Shown: positions 1 to 8,586 of the stretch, piece after piece
Numbering within the stretch: position 1 is the first letter of the stretch
Layout: each line of letters begins with the position of its first letter
DNA from: Citrobacter sp.
GTDB taxonomy: Bacteria; Pseudomonadota; Gammaproteobacteria; Enterobacterales; Enterobacteriaceae
NCBI GenBank assembly: GCA_019415335.1
Contig: DXKH01000133.1
Location: 1 to 8,586 of the forward strand
Direction: 5' to 3'
Length of the DNA: 8,586 nucleotides
Translations under genes and position numbers: made by a program
Notes under the pieces: generated by a model
Seen by the model: only the letters and a program-made list of their open reading frames with translations
Databases searched by the model: none
What the model was told of the DNA's origin: nothing

Positions 1-1810
1 GGCTAAACGCTTTCTGCCAGCCTGCGGTCAGGGTACAAATCAGCAGCCAGGCCGTTGGTACCAGCGCCACCCAGGCGTAACGTTGACGTTTCATTTTGAA
101 CAGCACCACAGCACAGAGCATCAGCGCCATCCCTGCCAGCATCTGGTTGGCAATACCAAACAGCGGCCACAGAGTGTTAATACCGCCCAGCGGATCGACC
201 ACGCCCTGATGGAGGAAGTAGCCCCACGCCAGTACGCACAGCGCCGTTGCCAGCAGGTTAGCAGGCAGTGAATCGGTCCGTTTCAGGCCCGGAGACACCA
301 CGCCCAGCAGATCCTGCAACATAAAGCGCGCAGCACGCGTACCTGCATCCACCGCCGTCAGAATAAACAGTGCTTCAAACAGAATGGCGAAGTGATACCA
401 GAACGCCACATCCATCATGCCGCCCAGCGCACCGTGCAGAATGTAGGCCATCCCCACCGCCAGGGTCGGCGCACCGCCCGCACGGGAAATGATCGACTGT
501 TCACCCACTTCGCTGGCAATCTGGTTTAGCGTATCCGGGGTAATCGCAAAGCCCCAGCTACTCACCACCTGCGCGGCAGAAGCAACCACATCCGCCGTCC
601 CTGCCGGAGCCAGCACCGCCATCGGGCTGTTCATGGCGAAGTACACACCCGGATCGATGATACAGGCGGAAACCAGCGCCATAATCGCCACGAAGGATTC
701 CATCAACATCCCACCGTAGCCGATAAAGCACGCCTGCCCTTCGTTCGCCAGCATCTTCGGTGTAGTGCCGGAAGAGATCAGTGCATGGAAGCCAGACACC
801 GCGCCACAGGCGATGGTGATAAACAGGAACGGGAACAGGTTACCGGTCCATACCGGGCCAGTGCCATCGACAAATTTAGTTAGCGCAGGCATGGTCAGCG
901 TCGGGCGCATAATCAGAATGCCTACCGCCAGACCGACGATAGTCCCGATTTTCAGGAAGGTTGAGAGGTAGTCGCGCGGGGCCAGCAGCAACCACACCGG
1001 CAGCACCGCCGCCACAAAACCGTAGCCCACCAGCATCCAGGTCAGCTGCACGCCGGTAAAGTCAAAGTACGGTGCCCAGGTCGGGCTTTCTGCCACCCAG
1101 CCGCCAGAGATAATGGCGAAAATCAGGAACACCAGACCAATCACCGACACTTCGCCAATACGCCCCGGACGCAAATAGCGCAGGTAGATCCCCATAAACA
1201 GCGCCAGCGGAATGGTGAACGCAACGGTATACGTTCCCCACGGGCTATGAGTCAGGGCTTTCACCACGATCATCGCCAGCACGGCAAGGATAATGACCAT
1301 GATCATAAAGCAGGCCACCAGCGCTATCACCCCGGCGGTTGGCCCCATCTCTTCTTTGACCAGCTCACCCAGCGAGCGACCGTCACGGCGCGTAGAAACA
1401 AACAGCACCATGAAATCCTGCACCGCACCGGCGAGAACCACCCCGGCGAGCAGCCAGATCATCCCTGGCAGGTAACCCATTTGCGCCGCCAGTACCGGCC
1501 CCACCAGCGGGCCAGCTCCGGCAATGGCCGCAAAATGGTGACCGAACAGCACTTTCTTGTCCGTCGGCACATAGTCCAGCCCGTCGTTATGGCGCACCGC
1601 TGGCGTCATACGCGTCGGGTCAACCGCCAGCACATTTTTGGCGATATACAACCCATAAAAACGGTAAGCGATCAGATAGATACAGACCGACGCCACCACA
1701 ATCCACAGCGCGTTGATCTGTTCCCCACGATTTAAAGCAATGTATCCCAGAGCAAATGCTCCCATTACAGAGAGCACTGTCCAGACGAGGTATTTCCCTG
1801 ATTTGTTCAT
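1..1810 (-). CDS. cstA: CstA, carbon-starvation inner-membrane transporter (3' end cut by window edge)
   Basis: Polytopic inner-membrane transporter of the CstA family, linked to peptide uptake during carbon starvation and, in later work, to pyruvate uptake. Read on the minus strand from the ATG at 1810, the frame stays open for 603 codons to the left edge. I checked the frame at both ends: it begins MNKSGKYLVW and ends at W-Q-K-A-F-S, so no net frameshift. About the last 98 of roughly 701 residues lie outside. The early part has the family's conserved segment with the FGHHFAAIAGAGP motif near residue 90, followed by many hydrophobic membrane spans. The start is supported by a GGA ribosome-binding core 8 bases upstream. 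It lies downstream of entH on the same strand, but its 180-base upstream gap has its own promoter-like and CRP-like sequences, so it is probably an independent unit. Identification is by remembered similarity to the E. coli protein. Confidence 0.97.
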   Translation of the reverse strand, partial: MNKSGKYLVWTVLSVMGAFALGYIALNRGEQINALWIVVASVCIYLIAYRFYGLYIAKNVLAVDPTRMTPAVRHNDGLDYVPTDKKVLFGHHFAAIAGAGPLVGPVLAAQMGYLPGMIWLLAGVVLAGAVQDFMVLFVSTRRDGRSLGELVKEEMGPTAGVIALVACFMIMVIILAVLAMIVVKALTHSPWGTYTVAFTIPLALFMGIYLRYLRPGRIGEVSVIGLVFLIFAIISGGWVAESPTWAPYFDFTGVQLTWMLVGYGFVAAVLPVWLLLAPRDYLSTFLKIGTIVGLAVGILIMRPTLTMPALTKFVDGTGPVWTGNLFPFLFITIACGAVSGFHALISSGTTPKMLANEGQACFIGYGGMLMESFVAIMALVSACIIDPGVYFAMNSPMAVLAPAGTADVVASAAQVVSSWGFAITPDTLNQIASEVGEQSIISRAGGAPTLAVGMAYILHGALGGMMDVAFWYHFAILFEALFILTAVDAGTRAARFMLQDLLGVVSPGLKRTDSLPANLLATALCVLAWGYFLHQGVVDPLGGINTLWPLFGIANQMLAGMALMLCAVVLFKMKRQRYAWVALVPTAWLLICTLTAGWQKAFS

Positions 1811-1815
1811 AGTTG

Positions 1816-1836
1816 TTATCCGTGTGCGTGTCCATA
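1816..1836 (-). promoter_or_regulatory. CsrA-type GGA motifs over the cstA ribosome binding site
   Basis: On the minus strand, ACACGGATAA (1825-1816) closely fits the CsrA RNA-binding consensus ACANGGANGU. Its GGA (1821-1819) is also the only Shine-Dalgarno-like core before the cstA ATG at 1810. A second motif, TATGGACAC, has its GGA at 1833-1831. A third GGA occurs just inside the coding sequence, in codons 5-6 (CAGGGAAA). It is established that CsrA represses E. coli cstA translation by blocking ribosome access. The motifs seen here fit that mechanism. Confidence 0.8.
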
Positions 1837-1854
1837 GAGATGTTACATTTTGTT

Positions 1855-1882
1855 TCTATAACATCTTTGTACAATTTAACAA
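1855..1882 (-). promoter_or_regulatory. Candidate sigma-70 promoter of cstA
   Basis: On the minus strand, TTGTTA (1882-1877) and TATAGA (1860-1855) are separated by 16 bases. The -10 is preceded by TGT (1863-1861), making an extended -10 element. Transcription would start near 1848, giving a leader of about 38 bases that contains both GGA motifs. The site is predicted from sequence only and other -10-like elements exist in this AT-rich gap. Confidence 0.5.
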
Positions 1883-1923
1883 CACAGCAACCATGTAAAT
1901 CAGAGTTGAAACCAATATTTAAC

Positions 1924-1936
1924 TTAACAATGTTAA
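1924..1936. repeat. Perfect 13-base hyphenated palindrome upstream of cstA
   Basis: TTAACA-A-TGTTAA is a perfect inverted repeat with six-base arms and a single central base. Its right arm overlaps one half of the CRP-like site. A second GTTAAC hexamer follows about 18 bases away, near 1949-1955. The symmetry is seen directly; any regulator is unknown. Confidence 0.6.
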
Positions 1937-1949
1937 CTCGATCACTCCG
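1928..1949 (-). promoter_or_regulatory. CRP-like binding site upstream of cstA
   Basis: The minus strand reads AGTGA, six bases, TAACA (1946-1931), with four of five matches to each half of the CRP consensus TGTGA-N6-TCACA. About 14 of 22 positions match the full consensus. The centre (1938.5) is about 90 bases upstream of the start predicted from the candidate promoter, a spacing compatible with class I activation. CRP-cAMP dependence of cstA is known. Assigning it to this exact site is my inference. Confidence 0.55.
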
Positions 1950-1990
1950 TTAACCGCGTTTTCCTGCAATCTCATTTAATTCTGTCGGGC

Positions 1991-3152
<1,162 letters not shown>

Positions 3153-3153
<1 letters not shown>

Positions 3154-4010
3154 TATTTCACCTCGCGGGAAAGTAGCTTCCACCAGGCGTCGATGGTCGG
3201 GTTTTTCGCCAGCATGACAAAGTCGATATCGCTATGCACTTTGCGCCAGCGCGCCGCCAGCGCCATCATGCGCACCGAATCCAGACCGTAGTCGATCAGG
3301 TTGTCGTCATCGAAGGGTTCATCGGACTCGTCCAGCAACGGCAGGATCACCTCACGCAGCGCCGCTTTGCTGGCGGGGATAGGTGCTGGCAGCAATTCTT
3401 CGGTCATCACCACCCGGCCAGAACGTCCGGCCACATATTTCAGCGACATCAAATGCTCGTCACGGCTGAAATCGGCCAGCGCATCTGCCACCATAAACGG
3501 TTTAATATCGCGCATAAATGCGTCCGTTGCGGTGGTCATACAGCCAATGTGGGCATATACCCCGGTAATAATCAGCTGGTTACGTCCACTCTCTTTCAGC
3601 ATTTGCTCCAGCGGGGAACGATGAAACGCGCTGTAGCGCCACTTCACCAGCACCGTGTCGTCGGCATCTGGCGTCAGGCGATCCACCACCTTTTGCTGTT
3701 CCGGCGAACGGGTCAGGCCTGGCCCCCACATATCATTCAACAGCGCCCGATCTTCATCGCTCTGCTCTTTCGGCTGGGCGGTGTAATAAACCGGGATATT
3801 GTGCTGTTTGCAGTAGTCGCGTAGTGCCGCAATATTCGCGATCACCTGCTCCATCATCGGGCAGTTCTCGCCCCAGAAGCTGACAAAATAGTCCTGCATA
3901 TCATGGATTAACAACGCGGCACGTTGCGGTTCAAAGGCCCAGTCGACTTTATTCTTAGGAATATCGTGAGACTCCGGCAGTGCGTAAGCCTGTAATTTTG
4001 GAATAGCCAT
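3153..4010 (-). CDS. entB: EntB, isochorismatase fused to aryl carrier protein domain
   Basis: Bifunctional 285-residue cytoplasmic protein. Residues about 1-205 form the isochorismatase domain, which hydrolyses the enolpyruvyl ether of isochorismate to give pyruvate and 2,3-dihydro-2,3-dihydroxybenzoate. D37 (in LLIHDMQD) and K123 (in VKWRYSAF) match the active-site Asp and Lys. The stretch GVYAHIGCMTT (150-160) has Gly156 about where related cysteine hydrolases keep the nucleophile, as expected for isochorismatases. Residues about 210-285 are the aryl carrier domain, with the phosphopantetheine attachment site S245 in DYGLDS (240-245). EntE loads DHB there, EntF receives it, and EntD installs the arm; EntF and EntD are outside the window. 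The ATG at 4010 follows a strong AAGGAGAG site, 13 bases after entE. The TAA stop shares a base with the entA start. Confidence 0.98.
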
Positions 4011-4023
4011 CGTGTTCTCTCCT

Positions 4024-5634
4024 TCAGGCTGATGCGCGTGACGCCAGCCACTGACGTAATTGTTTTTTATCGACTTTCCCGACCGCCGTCAGCGGAAGTG
4101 AATCCACACACTCCACGCGATCCGGTAATTTAAATTCGGCAATACCCTGTTCACGCAGGAAACGACGCACCTGCACCGCGCGCAGCGGCTCTTTTACCAC
4201 CAGATAAGCACAGCTTTTTTCGCCCATCAGCTCATCTTCCATGCTCACCAGTGCGGCGTAGATCACCGCCGGATGGCGCAGCAGCAGGTTTTCGATCTCT
4301 TCGGCAGCGATCTTCTCGCCGCCACGGTTGATCTGATCTTTCTCGCGCCCCTGCACAGTGATGTAACCCTCTGGATCAATAGAGATCAGATCGCCGGAAC
4401 AGTAAAAACCGTTGGCATCAAAGGCGCTGGCATTGTGCTGCGGGCTTTTGTAATAGCCACGGAAAGTGTACGGCCCGCGCGTCATCAGGCGTCCAACTTC
4501 CCCTTGCGGCAGTGGATTTCCTTCGGCATCGGCAACCCATACTTCATCGTCCGGGCACATTGGGTAACCCTGGGTATGGATAATTTTCTCCGCACTATCA
4601 TCAAGACGGGTGTAGTTCACCAGCCCTTCCGCCATGCCAAACACCTGCTGCAACTGGCAGCCAATCTCAGCGGGAATACGCGCCGCAAGCGTGGCAGAAA
4701 GACGTGCGCCGCCGACCTGTAACAGTTTCAGCGAGGCAAGCTGCGCCCGGCTTTCGCCTTCAGCCAGTGCCTGCAACCACAGGCTGACTGCTGGCGGCAC
4801 CAGCGCGGTGACGTTCACCTGATGTTTTTCAATCAATGGGAAGCAAAGCGTGGCGCTGGGGTCGGCAGCCAGAACGACAGTGCCGCCAGCGAGAAATACC
4901 CCCAACGATCCCGGTGAACTCATGGCGTAGTTATGAGCCGCCGGGATCGCGCACAGGTAGCGCGTCTGTTGTGTGAACTGACAAATCTCGACGCTACGAC
5001 GCACGCTGTAGTAGTAGTCGTTATGAGTGCGCGGGATCAGTTTCGGAGTGCCGGTGGTGCCGCCGGAAAGCTGGAAATAGGCCACTTCATCAGCAGGAGA
5101 TGGCGTGGCAGTAAAATCCTCAGCCGGATGGTTAATCGCATCCTGCAAGTTATGCTCACCGCTGTCGTTGAGCAGCTGCACCACGCGAATGGAAGAATGC
5201 TCTGCAACAAATGTGTTGAGGAAATCATCCCCGCTAAATAGCGCATGTTGGCGATCGGCAATCAGTAACGCCGGTTCAATCTGGCTGGCATAGGCGTTCA
5301 GTTCACTACGCTGATGGCTGAACAGCGCCAGCACCGGCGCAACGCCCAGTTTCAGCAGCGCGAAAAAGGTAATATACAATTCAGCGACGTTACCCAGCTG
5401 TACCAGCGCGGTTTCACCAGGTTTAATGCCCTGACGGCGCAAACTACACGCGAGGTTATCCGCCGCCTGATTCAGCTCCCGGTAACTCAACTGCCGCTCG
5501 CCGTCGATAACCGCGATGCTGTCACTCGCAGCATGTCGCGTCAGAATGTCGGTCAGCGGCAAATCCTGCCAGTAGCCTTTTTCCCGATAGCGACAGGCAA
5601 ACTCTTCCGGCCAGCGGGTAAATGGAATGCTCAT
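4024..5634 (-). CDS. entE: EntE, 2,3-dihydroxybenzoate-AMP ligase
   Basis: Stand-alone adenylation enzyme of the ANL (acyl/aryl-CoA synthetase, NRPS, luciferase) superfamily. It activates DHB with ATP and transfers it to the phosphopantetheine of the EntB carrier domain. The 536-residue length is full. Core motifs in order: phosphate-binding SGGTTGTPK (190-198), HNYAMSSPG (234-242), FGMAEG (332-337), YCSGDL (411-416), hinge region and [14 protein letters not shown] (429-442), and the C-terminal catalytic lysine K520 in AVGK. N235, S240 and V339 sit at positions associated with DHB recognition in this subfamily. The ATG at 5634 follows GGAGCGAGG, 9 bases after the entC stop. From memory C14, A144 and A291 differ from K-12 (R, T, I); none is in a core motif. 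Confidence 0.98.
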   Translation of the reverse strand: MSIPFTRWPEEFACRYREKGYWQDLPLTDILTRHAASDSIAVIDGERQLSYRELNQAADNLACSLRRQGIKPGETALVQLGNVAELYITFFALLKLGVAPVLALFSHQRSELNAYASQIEPALLIADRQHALFSGDDFLNTFVAEHSSIRVVQLLNDSGEHNLQDAINHPAEDFTATPSPADEVAYFQLSGGTTGTPKLIPRTHNDYYYSVRRSVEICQFTQQTRYLCAIPAAHNYAMSSPGSLGVFLAGGTVVLAADPSATLCFPLIEKHQVNVTALVPPAVSLWLQALAEGESRAQLASLKLLQVGGARLSATLAARIPAEIGCQLQQVFGMAEGLVNYTRLDDSAEKIIHTQGYPMCPDDEVWVADAEGNPLPQGEVGRLMTRGPYTFRGYYKSPQHNASAFDANGFYCSGDLISIDPEGYITVQGREKDQINRGGEKIAAEEIENLLLRHPAVIYAALVSMEDELMGEKSCAYLVVKEPLRAVQVRRFLREQGIAEFKLPDRVECVDSLPLTAVGKVDKKQLRQWLASRASA

Positions 5635-5643
5635 CCTCGCTCC

Positions 5644-6819
5644 TTAATGCAATCCAAAAACGTTCAACATGGTAGAAAGTTTGACGCCCGTTTCGCGCCA
5701 CTCACCCAACGGTGACGACGCAGGCACAATCCCCGCTCCGGCAAACAGACGCACCTGATTTTCCCGCAGCTTCGCGCAGCGGATGGTCACAACCCATTCG
5801 CCGTTACCTTCGCTGTCACACCAACCCACAATGCCGCCAAACAGTTCGCGGTCGAACGGCTCCAGTTCAGCAATAACCTGAGTCGCGGCCTGATGCGGGA
5901 AACCGCTCAACGCGGGGGTCGGATGCAGCAGACAGGCCAGAGTCAGTGCGTTTTCTTGCAAATTCGCTTTACCTTCAAAGGGCGTTGCGAGATGCCACAG
6001 CGTCGGCGTGGTGATCAGTTGTGGAGAGGAAGGAACGTGTAACTCACTACTGCGTTCGCGCAGTACCTCTTTCATCGCCTGAGTCACCAGTTCATGTTCA
6101 TGGCGATCTTTTTCTGACGCCAGCAGACGATTACCCGCTTCGCGATCGAGCACTTCATCCGGCTGACGACGCGCGGAACCGGCTAACGGAATGGAGCTAA
6201 AACGCTCGCCGTCTTTACGTAGCAGCAGTTCCGGGCTGGCCCCCAGCAGAACGCCACCATCAGCCAACGGAACATGGAAGTTGTAACTAACCGGGTTTTG
6301 CGCAATCAACCGTTCCAGCAATACGCCACTATCAATGGCGGCGTCAGTGGTGATATCAATCAACCGTGACAACACCACTTTGTCGACCTGCGGCGTGGCG
6401 GTAAGTGCGGCAGCACGGGCAACCATCTGTTCAAACGTGGCTTGTTCCGGAATGGCCTGACGTTCCACCACGTTCAGCGACTGGCTGCGGGTGAAACGGC
6501 GTGCGGAAGCTTGTTTTTCCTGACGGGAGAACGACTGCCAGGATTCGGGAATATACAGCGACGAAGGCTGACGTGGATCGAAGGGAATCGCCCCGACCAT
6601 CACCGGATTTTTGATGCCCTGCGCTTTGGCATCGGCAAACAGCGCGGCGAGTTTTTGCTGGAAGGGACTGTCGGGCGAATCCCCGTTCACAGCCGGTTCA
6701 TCGAAGCGGGCGAAACATCCTGACGTCGTAAAACTGCGGTACGGCGACATAAAGAAAAAGCGATTGGGCGCAAGTGTTGCCATGGTCTGCTGTACTTCCT
6801 CAGCCAGTGACGTATCCAT
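5644..6819 (-). CDS. entC: EntC, isochorismate synthase
   Basis: First enzyme of enterobactin synthesis. This magnesium-dependent, cytoplasmic enzyme converts chorismate to isochorismate and belongs to the chorismate-binding (MST) family. The product is 391 residues. Residues recognised as key in the family are present: K147 (VDKVVLSR), E197 (GASPELLL), E241 (KDRHEHE), E376 (GEWRETGVK) and K380. The frame also allows a GTG at 6831, but that codon overlaps the GGAGG ribosome binding site (6829-6825) that serves the ATG at 6819 at 5-base spacing, so 6819 is chosen. It is the first gene of the operon, directly behind the Fur-controlled divergent promoter region. From memory, A127 and L287 differ from K-12 (T and S). 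L287 lies just after the FEGKAN segment and is non-conservative. Confidence 0.98.
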   Translation of the reverse strand: MDTSLAEEVQQTMATLAPNRFFFMSPYRSFTTSGCFARFDEPAVNGDSPDSPFQQKLAALFADAKAQGIKNPVMVGAIPFDPRQPSSLYIPESWQSFSRQEKQASARRFTRSQSLNVVERQAIPEQATFEQMVARAAALTATPQVDKVVLSRLIDITTDAAIDSGVLLERLIAQNPVSYNFHVPLADGGVLLGASPELLLRKDGERFSSIPLAGSARRQPDEVLDREAGNRLLASEKDRHEHELVTQAMKEVLRERSSELHVPSSPQLITTPTLWHLATPFEGKANLQENALTLACLLHPTPALSGFPHQAATQVIAELEPFDRELFGGIVGWCDSEGNGEWVVTIRCAKLRENQVRLFAGAGIVPASSPLGEWRETGVKLSTMLNVFGLH

Positions 6820-6824
6820 ATCAT

Positions 6825-6829
6825 CCTCC
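6825..6829 (-). promoter_or_regulatory. Ribosome binding site deciding the entC start
   Basis: GGAGG on the minus strand, 5 bases before the ATG at 6819. An in-frame GTG at 6831-6829 overlaps this element and so is unlikely to be the start. Confidence 0.85.
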
Positions 6830-6848
6830 ACAAAATGATAAAGGCTTT

Positions 6849-6867
6849 AATAATGATTATCATTTAT
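6849..6867 (-). promoter_or_regulatory. Fur box controlling entC
   Basis: Read on the minus strand, the 19-mer matches the Fur consensus GATAATGATAATCATTATC at about 15 of 19 positions, including an uninterrupted AATGATAATCATTAT core. It lies just downstream of the predicted entC start point. A further GATAAT-like hexamer nearby (around 6835-6841) may extend the Fur-bound area. Fur repression of the entC-fepB divergent region is established. Confidence 0.92.
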
Positions 6868-6880
6868 ATTTTCGGTCGCT

Positions 6881-6909
6881 AACCTAAAAGCAAACGCGCA
6901 CTATGTCAA
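6881..6909 (-). promoter_or_regulatory. Candidate sigma-70 promoter of the entCEBAH operon
   Basis: On the minus strand a perfect -35 TTGACA (6909-6904) is followed after exactly 17 bases by TAGGTT (6886-6881), a poor -10. Transcription would begin near 6874, so the Fur box covers roughly +7 to +25. An alternative -10, TATAAA (6868-6863), lies inside the Fur box but has only a weak TTGCTT 19 bases upstream. Confidence 0.65.
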
Positions 6910-6928
6910 CTCTTGAGGTAACGCAATC

Positions 6929-6945
6929 TGCAACTCGGGGTTGCA
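6929..6945. repeat. 17-base hyphenated palindrome between the divergent promoters
   Basis: TGCAAC-TCGGG-GTTGCA has perfect six-base arms around a five-base centre. It lies between the entC -35 (ends 6909) and the fepB -10 (starts 6958). It should be upstream of both start points, so it is more likely a DNA-level site than an RNA hairpin. A looser outer pair, GTAAC (6918-6922) and GTTAC (6956-6960), flanks it. It does not resemble a Fur or CRP site. Confidence 0.6.
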
Positions 6946-6957
6946 TCTGTTTGTGGT

Positions 6958-6963
6958 TACAAT
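6958..6963 (+). promoter_or_regulatory. Candidate -10 element of the fepB promoter
   Basis: TACAAT matches five of six bases of the sigma-70 -10 consensus and lies immediately before the second Fur box. Start would be near 6970, giving a leader of about 38 bases. No convincing -35 is found at 16-18 bases; TTGCAT at 6941 is too close. The promoter may therefore be weak or need help from another factor. Confidence 0.5.
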
Positions 6964-6982
6964 GAAAATGAGAAGCATTAAC
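6964..6982 (+). promoter_or_regulatory. Fur box controlling fepB
   Basis: The 19-mer starting GAAAATGAG and ending CATTAAC matches the Fur consensus at about 15 of 19 positions. It directly follows the candidate -10 and covers the expected start point, so bound Fur should block fepB transcription. Confidence 0.82.
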
Positions 6983-7007
6983 TCTATTAATAACAGGAAG
7001 CTAATTT

Positions 7008-7964
7008 GTGAGACTCGCCCCGCTCTACCGCAACGCCCTTCTATTAACAGGACTTTTGCTTTCAGGAATAGTCGCAGTTCAGGCCGCCGACTGGCCGCGT
7101 CAGATTACTGACAGCCGTGGCACTCATACCCTGGAAAGCCAGCCGCAGCGTATAGTTTCCACCAGCGTCACCCTGACCGGCTCACTGCTGGCGATTGATG
7201 CTCCGGTGATCGCCAGCGGCGCGACCACGCCAAATAACCGCGTCGCGGATGACCAGGGCTTTTTACGCCAGTGGAGCAAGGTGGCGAAAGAACGCAAACT
7301 GCAACGGATCTATATCGGCGAACCGAGCGCCGAAGCCGTTGCCGCGCAAATGCCGGATCTGATTTTAATTAGCGCAACCGGCGGCGATTCGGCGCTGGCG
7401 CTGTACGATCAGCTTTCTACCATCGCCCCAACATTAATCATCAATTACGACGACAAAAGCTGGCAGTCGCTGTTAACGCAGCTTGGCGAAATTACCGGGC
7501 ATGAGAAACAAGCGGCAGAGCGGATTGCACAGTTTGATAAGCAACTGGCGGCGGCGAAAGAGCAAATCAAATTACCGCCGCAGCCGGTCACTGCCATTGT
7601 CTATACCGCCGCTGCACACAGTGCCAATCTCTGGACGCCGGAATCAGCACAAGGGCAGATGCTGGAACAACTCGGCTTTACGTTGGCGAAATTGCCCGCA
7701 GGGTTAAACGCCAGCCAAAGCCAGGGCAAACGCCATGACATCATTCAGCTTGGTGGAGAAAATCTGGCTGCAGGGTTAAATGGCGATTCACTATTCCTGT
7801 TCGCTGGTGATCAGAAAGATGCCGATGCGATTTATGCCAATCCACTGCTCGCGCACCTGCCTGCAGTACAAAACAAGCAGGTTTATGCGCTGGGAACCGA
7901 GACGTTCCGCCTGGATTACTACAGCGCCATGCAAGTGCTGGAACGACTTAAGGCGCTGTTTTAA
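7008..7964 (+). CDS. fepB: FepB, periplasmic ferric-enterobactin binding protein
   Basis: Periplasmic substrate-binding protein of the Fep ABC importer. It takes ferric enterobactin delivered by the outer-membrane receptor FepA and passes it to FepD/FepG/FepC, all outside the window. The 318-residue precursor has a classic Sec signal peptide: basic start (R2, R8), hydrophobic stretch about 10-24, and cleavage after V-Q-A at 26, leaving a mature protein beginning ADWPRQ. The body resembles cluster-A siderophore-binding proteins, with the early QRIVSTSVT strand and a PDLILIS strand of the first lobe. The start is GTG at 7008, supported by AGGAAG ending 7 bases upstream and by the signal peptide. 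It is divergent from entC behind a Fur box and convergent with entS. From memory V22, I100 and D260 (approximate positions) differ conservatively from K-12. Confidence 0.97.
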   Translation: MRLAPLYRNALLLTGLLLSGIVAVQAADWPRQITDSRGTHTLESQPQRIVSTSVTLTGSLLAIDAPVIASGATTPNNRVADDQGFLRQWSKVAKERKLQRIYIGEPSAEAVAAQMPDLILISATGGDSALALYDQLSTIAPTLIINYDDKSWQSLLTQLGEITGHEKQAAERIAQFDKQLAAAKEQIKLPPQPVTAIVYTAAAHSANLWTPESAQGQMLEQLGFTLAKLPAGLNASQSQGKRHDIIQLGGENLAAGLNGDSLFLFAGDQKDADAIYANPLLAHLPAVQNKQVYALGTETFRLDYYSAMQVLERLKALF

Positions 7965-7967
7965 GCA

Positions 7968-8586
7968 TTAACTGTCGGACGCTGTCATCTGCGGCGGCGT
8001 CTGGCGAAAACGTCGCAACTCCACCAGCACCAGCAATAACAACACGCCGATAATCAACAAACCAAAACCGCTCGCGCTTGCGGAAGCAACCGGTGTCATC
8101 ATCGCGCCCAAACCGCCCAGCAGCGCTGCGCCTATGGCATCGCCCGTCACGTTTTGCGCCGTCCACAAACCGTTAATCCGCCCTAACATCGCTTCCGGGG
8201 TTTGCGTTTGCAGCATTGTATATTGCAGCAACGAACTAACCGCGCTCAACCAACCGAACAGCGCCAGGCAAACCACGCCTAAAATCCACATCGGCATCAG
8301 GCCAAACAGACCAATGGCAAGGAACGATCCCAGCGTGGAGAGCAGCATCAATAACCCTGGTCGCGCACTATGTGCCAGCTTCCCGCTGGTTAACGCGCCA
8401 ATAGCCGCGCCGAGCGGAATCGCCGCATAGAGAAAACCAATCTGTGCCGCCGACATCTGCCAGTTGTCAGCCAGCGCCGGATACAGGACCCGCACCGCGC
8501 TCGCCATCGTCAATAAACCACCCAGCAACGCAATCCCTCCCACCAGCGGGCTGGCGAGTAGAAAACGAAATCCTGCCAGTAATGAT
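7968..8586 (-). CDS. entS: EntS, enterobactin exporter of the major facilitator superfamily (5' part cut by window edge)
   Basis: Inner-membrane MFS efflux pump (formerly YbdA) that moves enterobactin from cytoplasm to periplasm. Only the last 205 residues, of about 416 in E. coli, are inside. The first complete codon here encodes the serine of [10 protein letters not shown], and the frame is open to the right edge, so the true start lies beyond it. The GTG at 8543 is internal. The visible half has about six hydrophobic spans, matching membrane helices 7-12, separated by short loops such as [12 protein letters not shown]. It ends with a polar tail, [15 protein letters not shown]. The TAA stop is 3 bases from the end of convergent fepB. 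In E. coli entS is transcribed from a Fur-controlled promoter shared with fepD, not visible here. From memory, two tail residues (R for H, M for V) differ from K-12. Confidence 0.97.
   Translation of the reverse strand, partial: SLLAGFRFLLASPLVGGIALLGGLLTMASAVRVLYPALADNWQMSAAQIGFLYAAIPLGAAIGALTSGKLAHSARPGLLMLLSTLGSFLAIGLFGLMPMWILGVVCLALFGWLSAVSSLLQYTMLQTQTPEAMLGRINGLWTAQNVTGDAIGAALLGGLGAMMTPVASASASGFGLLIIGVLLLLVLVELRRFRQTPPQMTASDS

Noticed and set aside
1247..1735. 162-codon open frame on the plus strand within cstA
   Set aside because: It lies wholly antisense to the well-matched cstA gene. Its product is rich in His, Arg and Gln with no recognisable domain, as expected of a reversed GC-rich coding strand.
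3154..3183. Ten-codon N-terminal extension of EntA
   Set aside because: It would overlap entB. The ATG at 3153 has a good ribosome binding site, a TAATG coupling arrangement and the family's usual N-terminus.
3234..3824. 196-codon open frame on the plus strand within entB
   Set aside because: Antisense to a complete, conserved entB. The composition is low-plausibility (many His, Gln, Arg) and I saw no supporting ribosome binding site or family motif.
6936..6963. TTGCAT (6941-6946) as the fepB -35
   Set aside because: It sits only 11 bases before the TACAAT -10, too short for a sigma-70 promoter.
7947..7965. CTTAA...TTAAG inverted repeat at the end of fepB as a terminator
   Set aside because: Only five weak AT-rich pairs around a nine-base loop, with no U-run on either strand.
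8541..8543. GTG at 8543 as the entS start
   Set aside because: The frame continues upstream to the window edge with residues matching internal EntS sequence ([12 protein letters not shown]), so this valine is internal.

Overview
The window is a chromosomal segment from Escherichia coli or a very close relative (Shigella). Every gene matches an E. coli protein known to me from memory, in the known order but flipped relative to the usual K-12 map. It holds the enterobactin (catecholate siderophore) biosynthesis operon, part of its export and uptake machinery, and the neighbouring carbon-starvation gene cstA. A handful of amino-acid differences from the K-12 proteins as I remember them suggest a non-K-12 strain. 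No mobile elements, tRNAs, rRNAs or CRISPR arrays are visible. No gene-free stretch exceeds about 190 bases.

Layout from left to right: cstA (minus strand, 3' end cut by the left edge), then a 180-base regulatory gap. Next comes the minus-strand operon, transcribed entC-entE-entB-entA-entH (right to left, 6819 down to 1991). Its gaps are very tight: 9, 13 and 2 bases, plus a one-base TAATG overlap between entB and entA. A 188-base divergent control region (6820-7007) separates entC from fepB and carries two Fur boxes. fepB then runs on the plus strand (7008-7964). It ends 3 bases from the 3' end of the convergent minus-strand gene entS, whose 5' half is cut by the right edge.

How it works together: EntC makes isochorismate from chorismate. 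The EntB N-terminal domain hydrolyses it to 2,3-dihydro-2,3-dihydroxybenzoate, and EntA oxidises that to 2,3-dihydroxybenzoate (DHB). EntE adenylates DHB and loads it on the EntB C-terminal aryl carrier domain. EntH is a proofreading thioesterase that clears wrongly loaded carrier. EntF and EntD, which finish the molecule, are not in the window. EntS exports enterobactin across the inner membrane, and FepB collects returning ferric enterobactin in the periplasm. Iron-loaded Fur should repress both divergent transcripts. cstA is a separate unit whose upstream region shows a CRP-like site and CsrA-type GGA motifs over the ribosome binding site, fitting control by carbon supply.

I did not find a new biological system here; this is a well-studied locus. 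The least explained sequence is a perfect short palindrome midway between the entC and fepB promoters, and a second one overlapping the CRP-like site of cstA.
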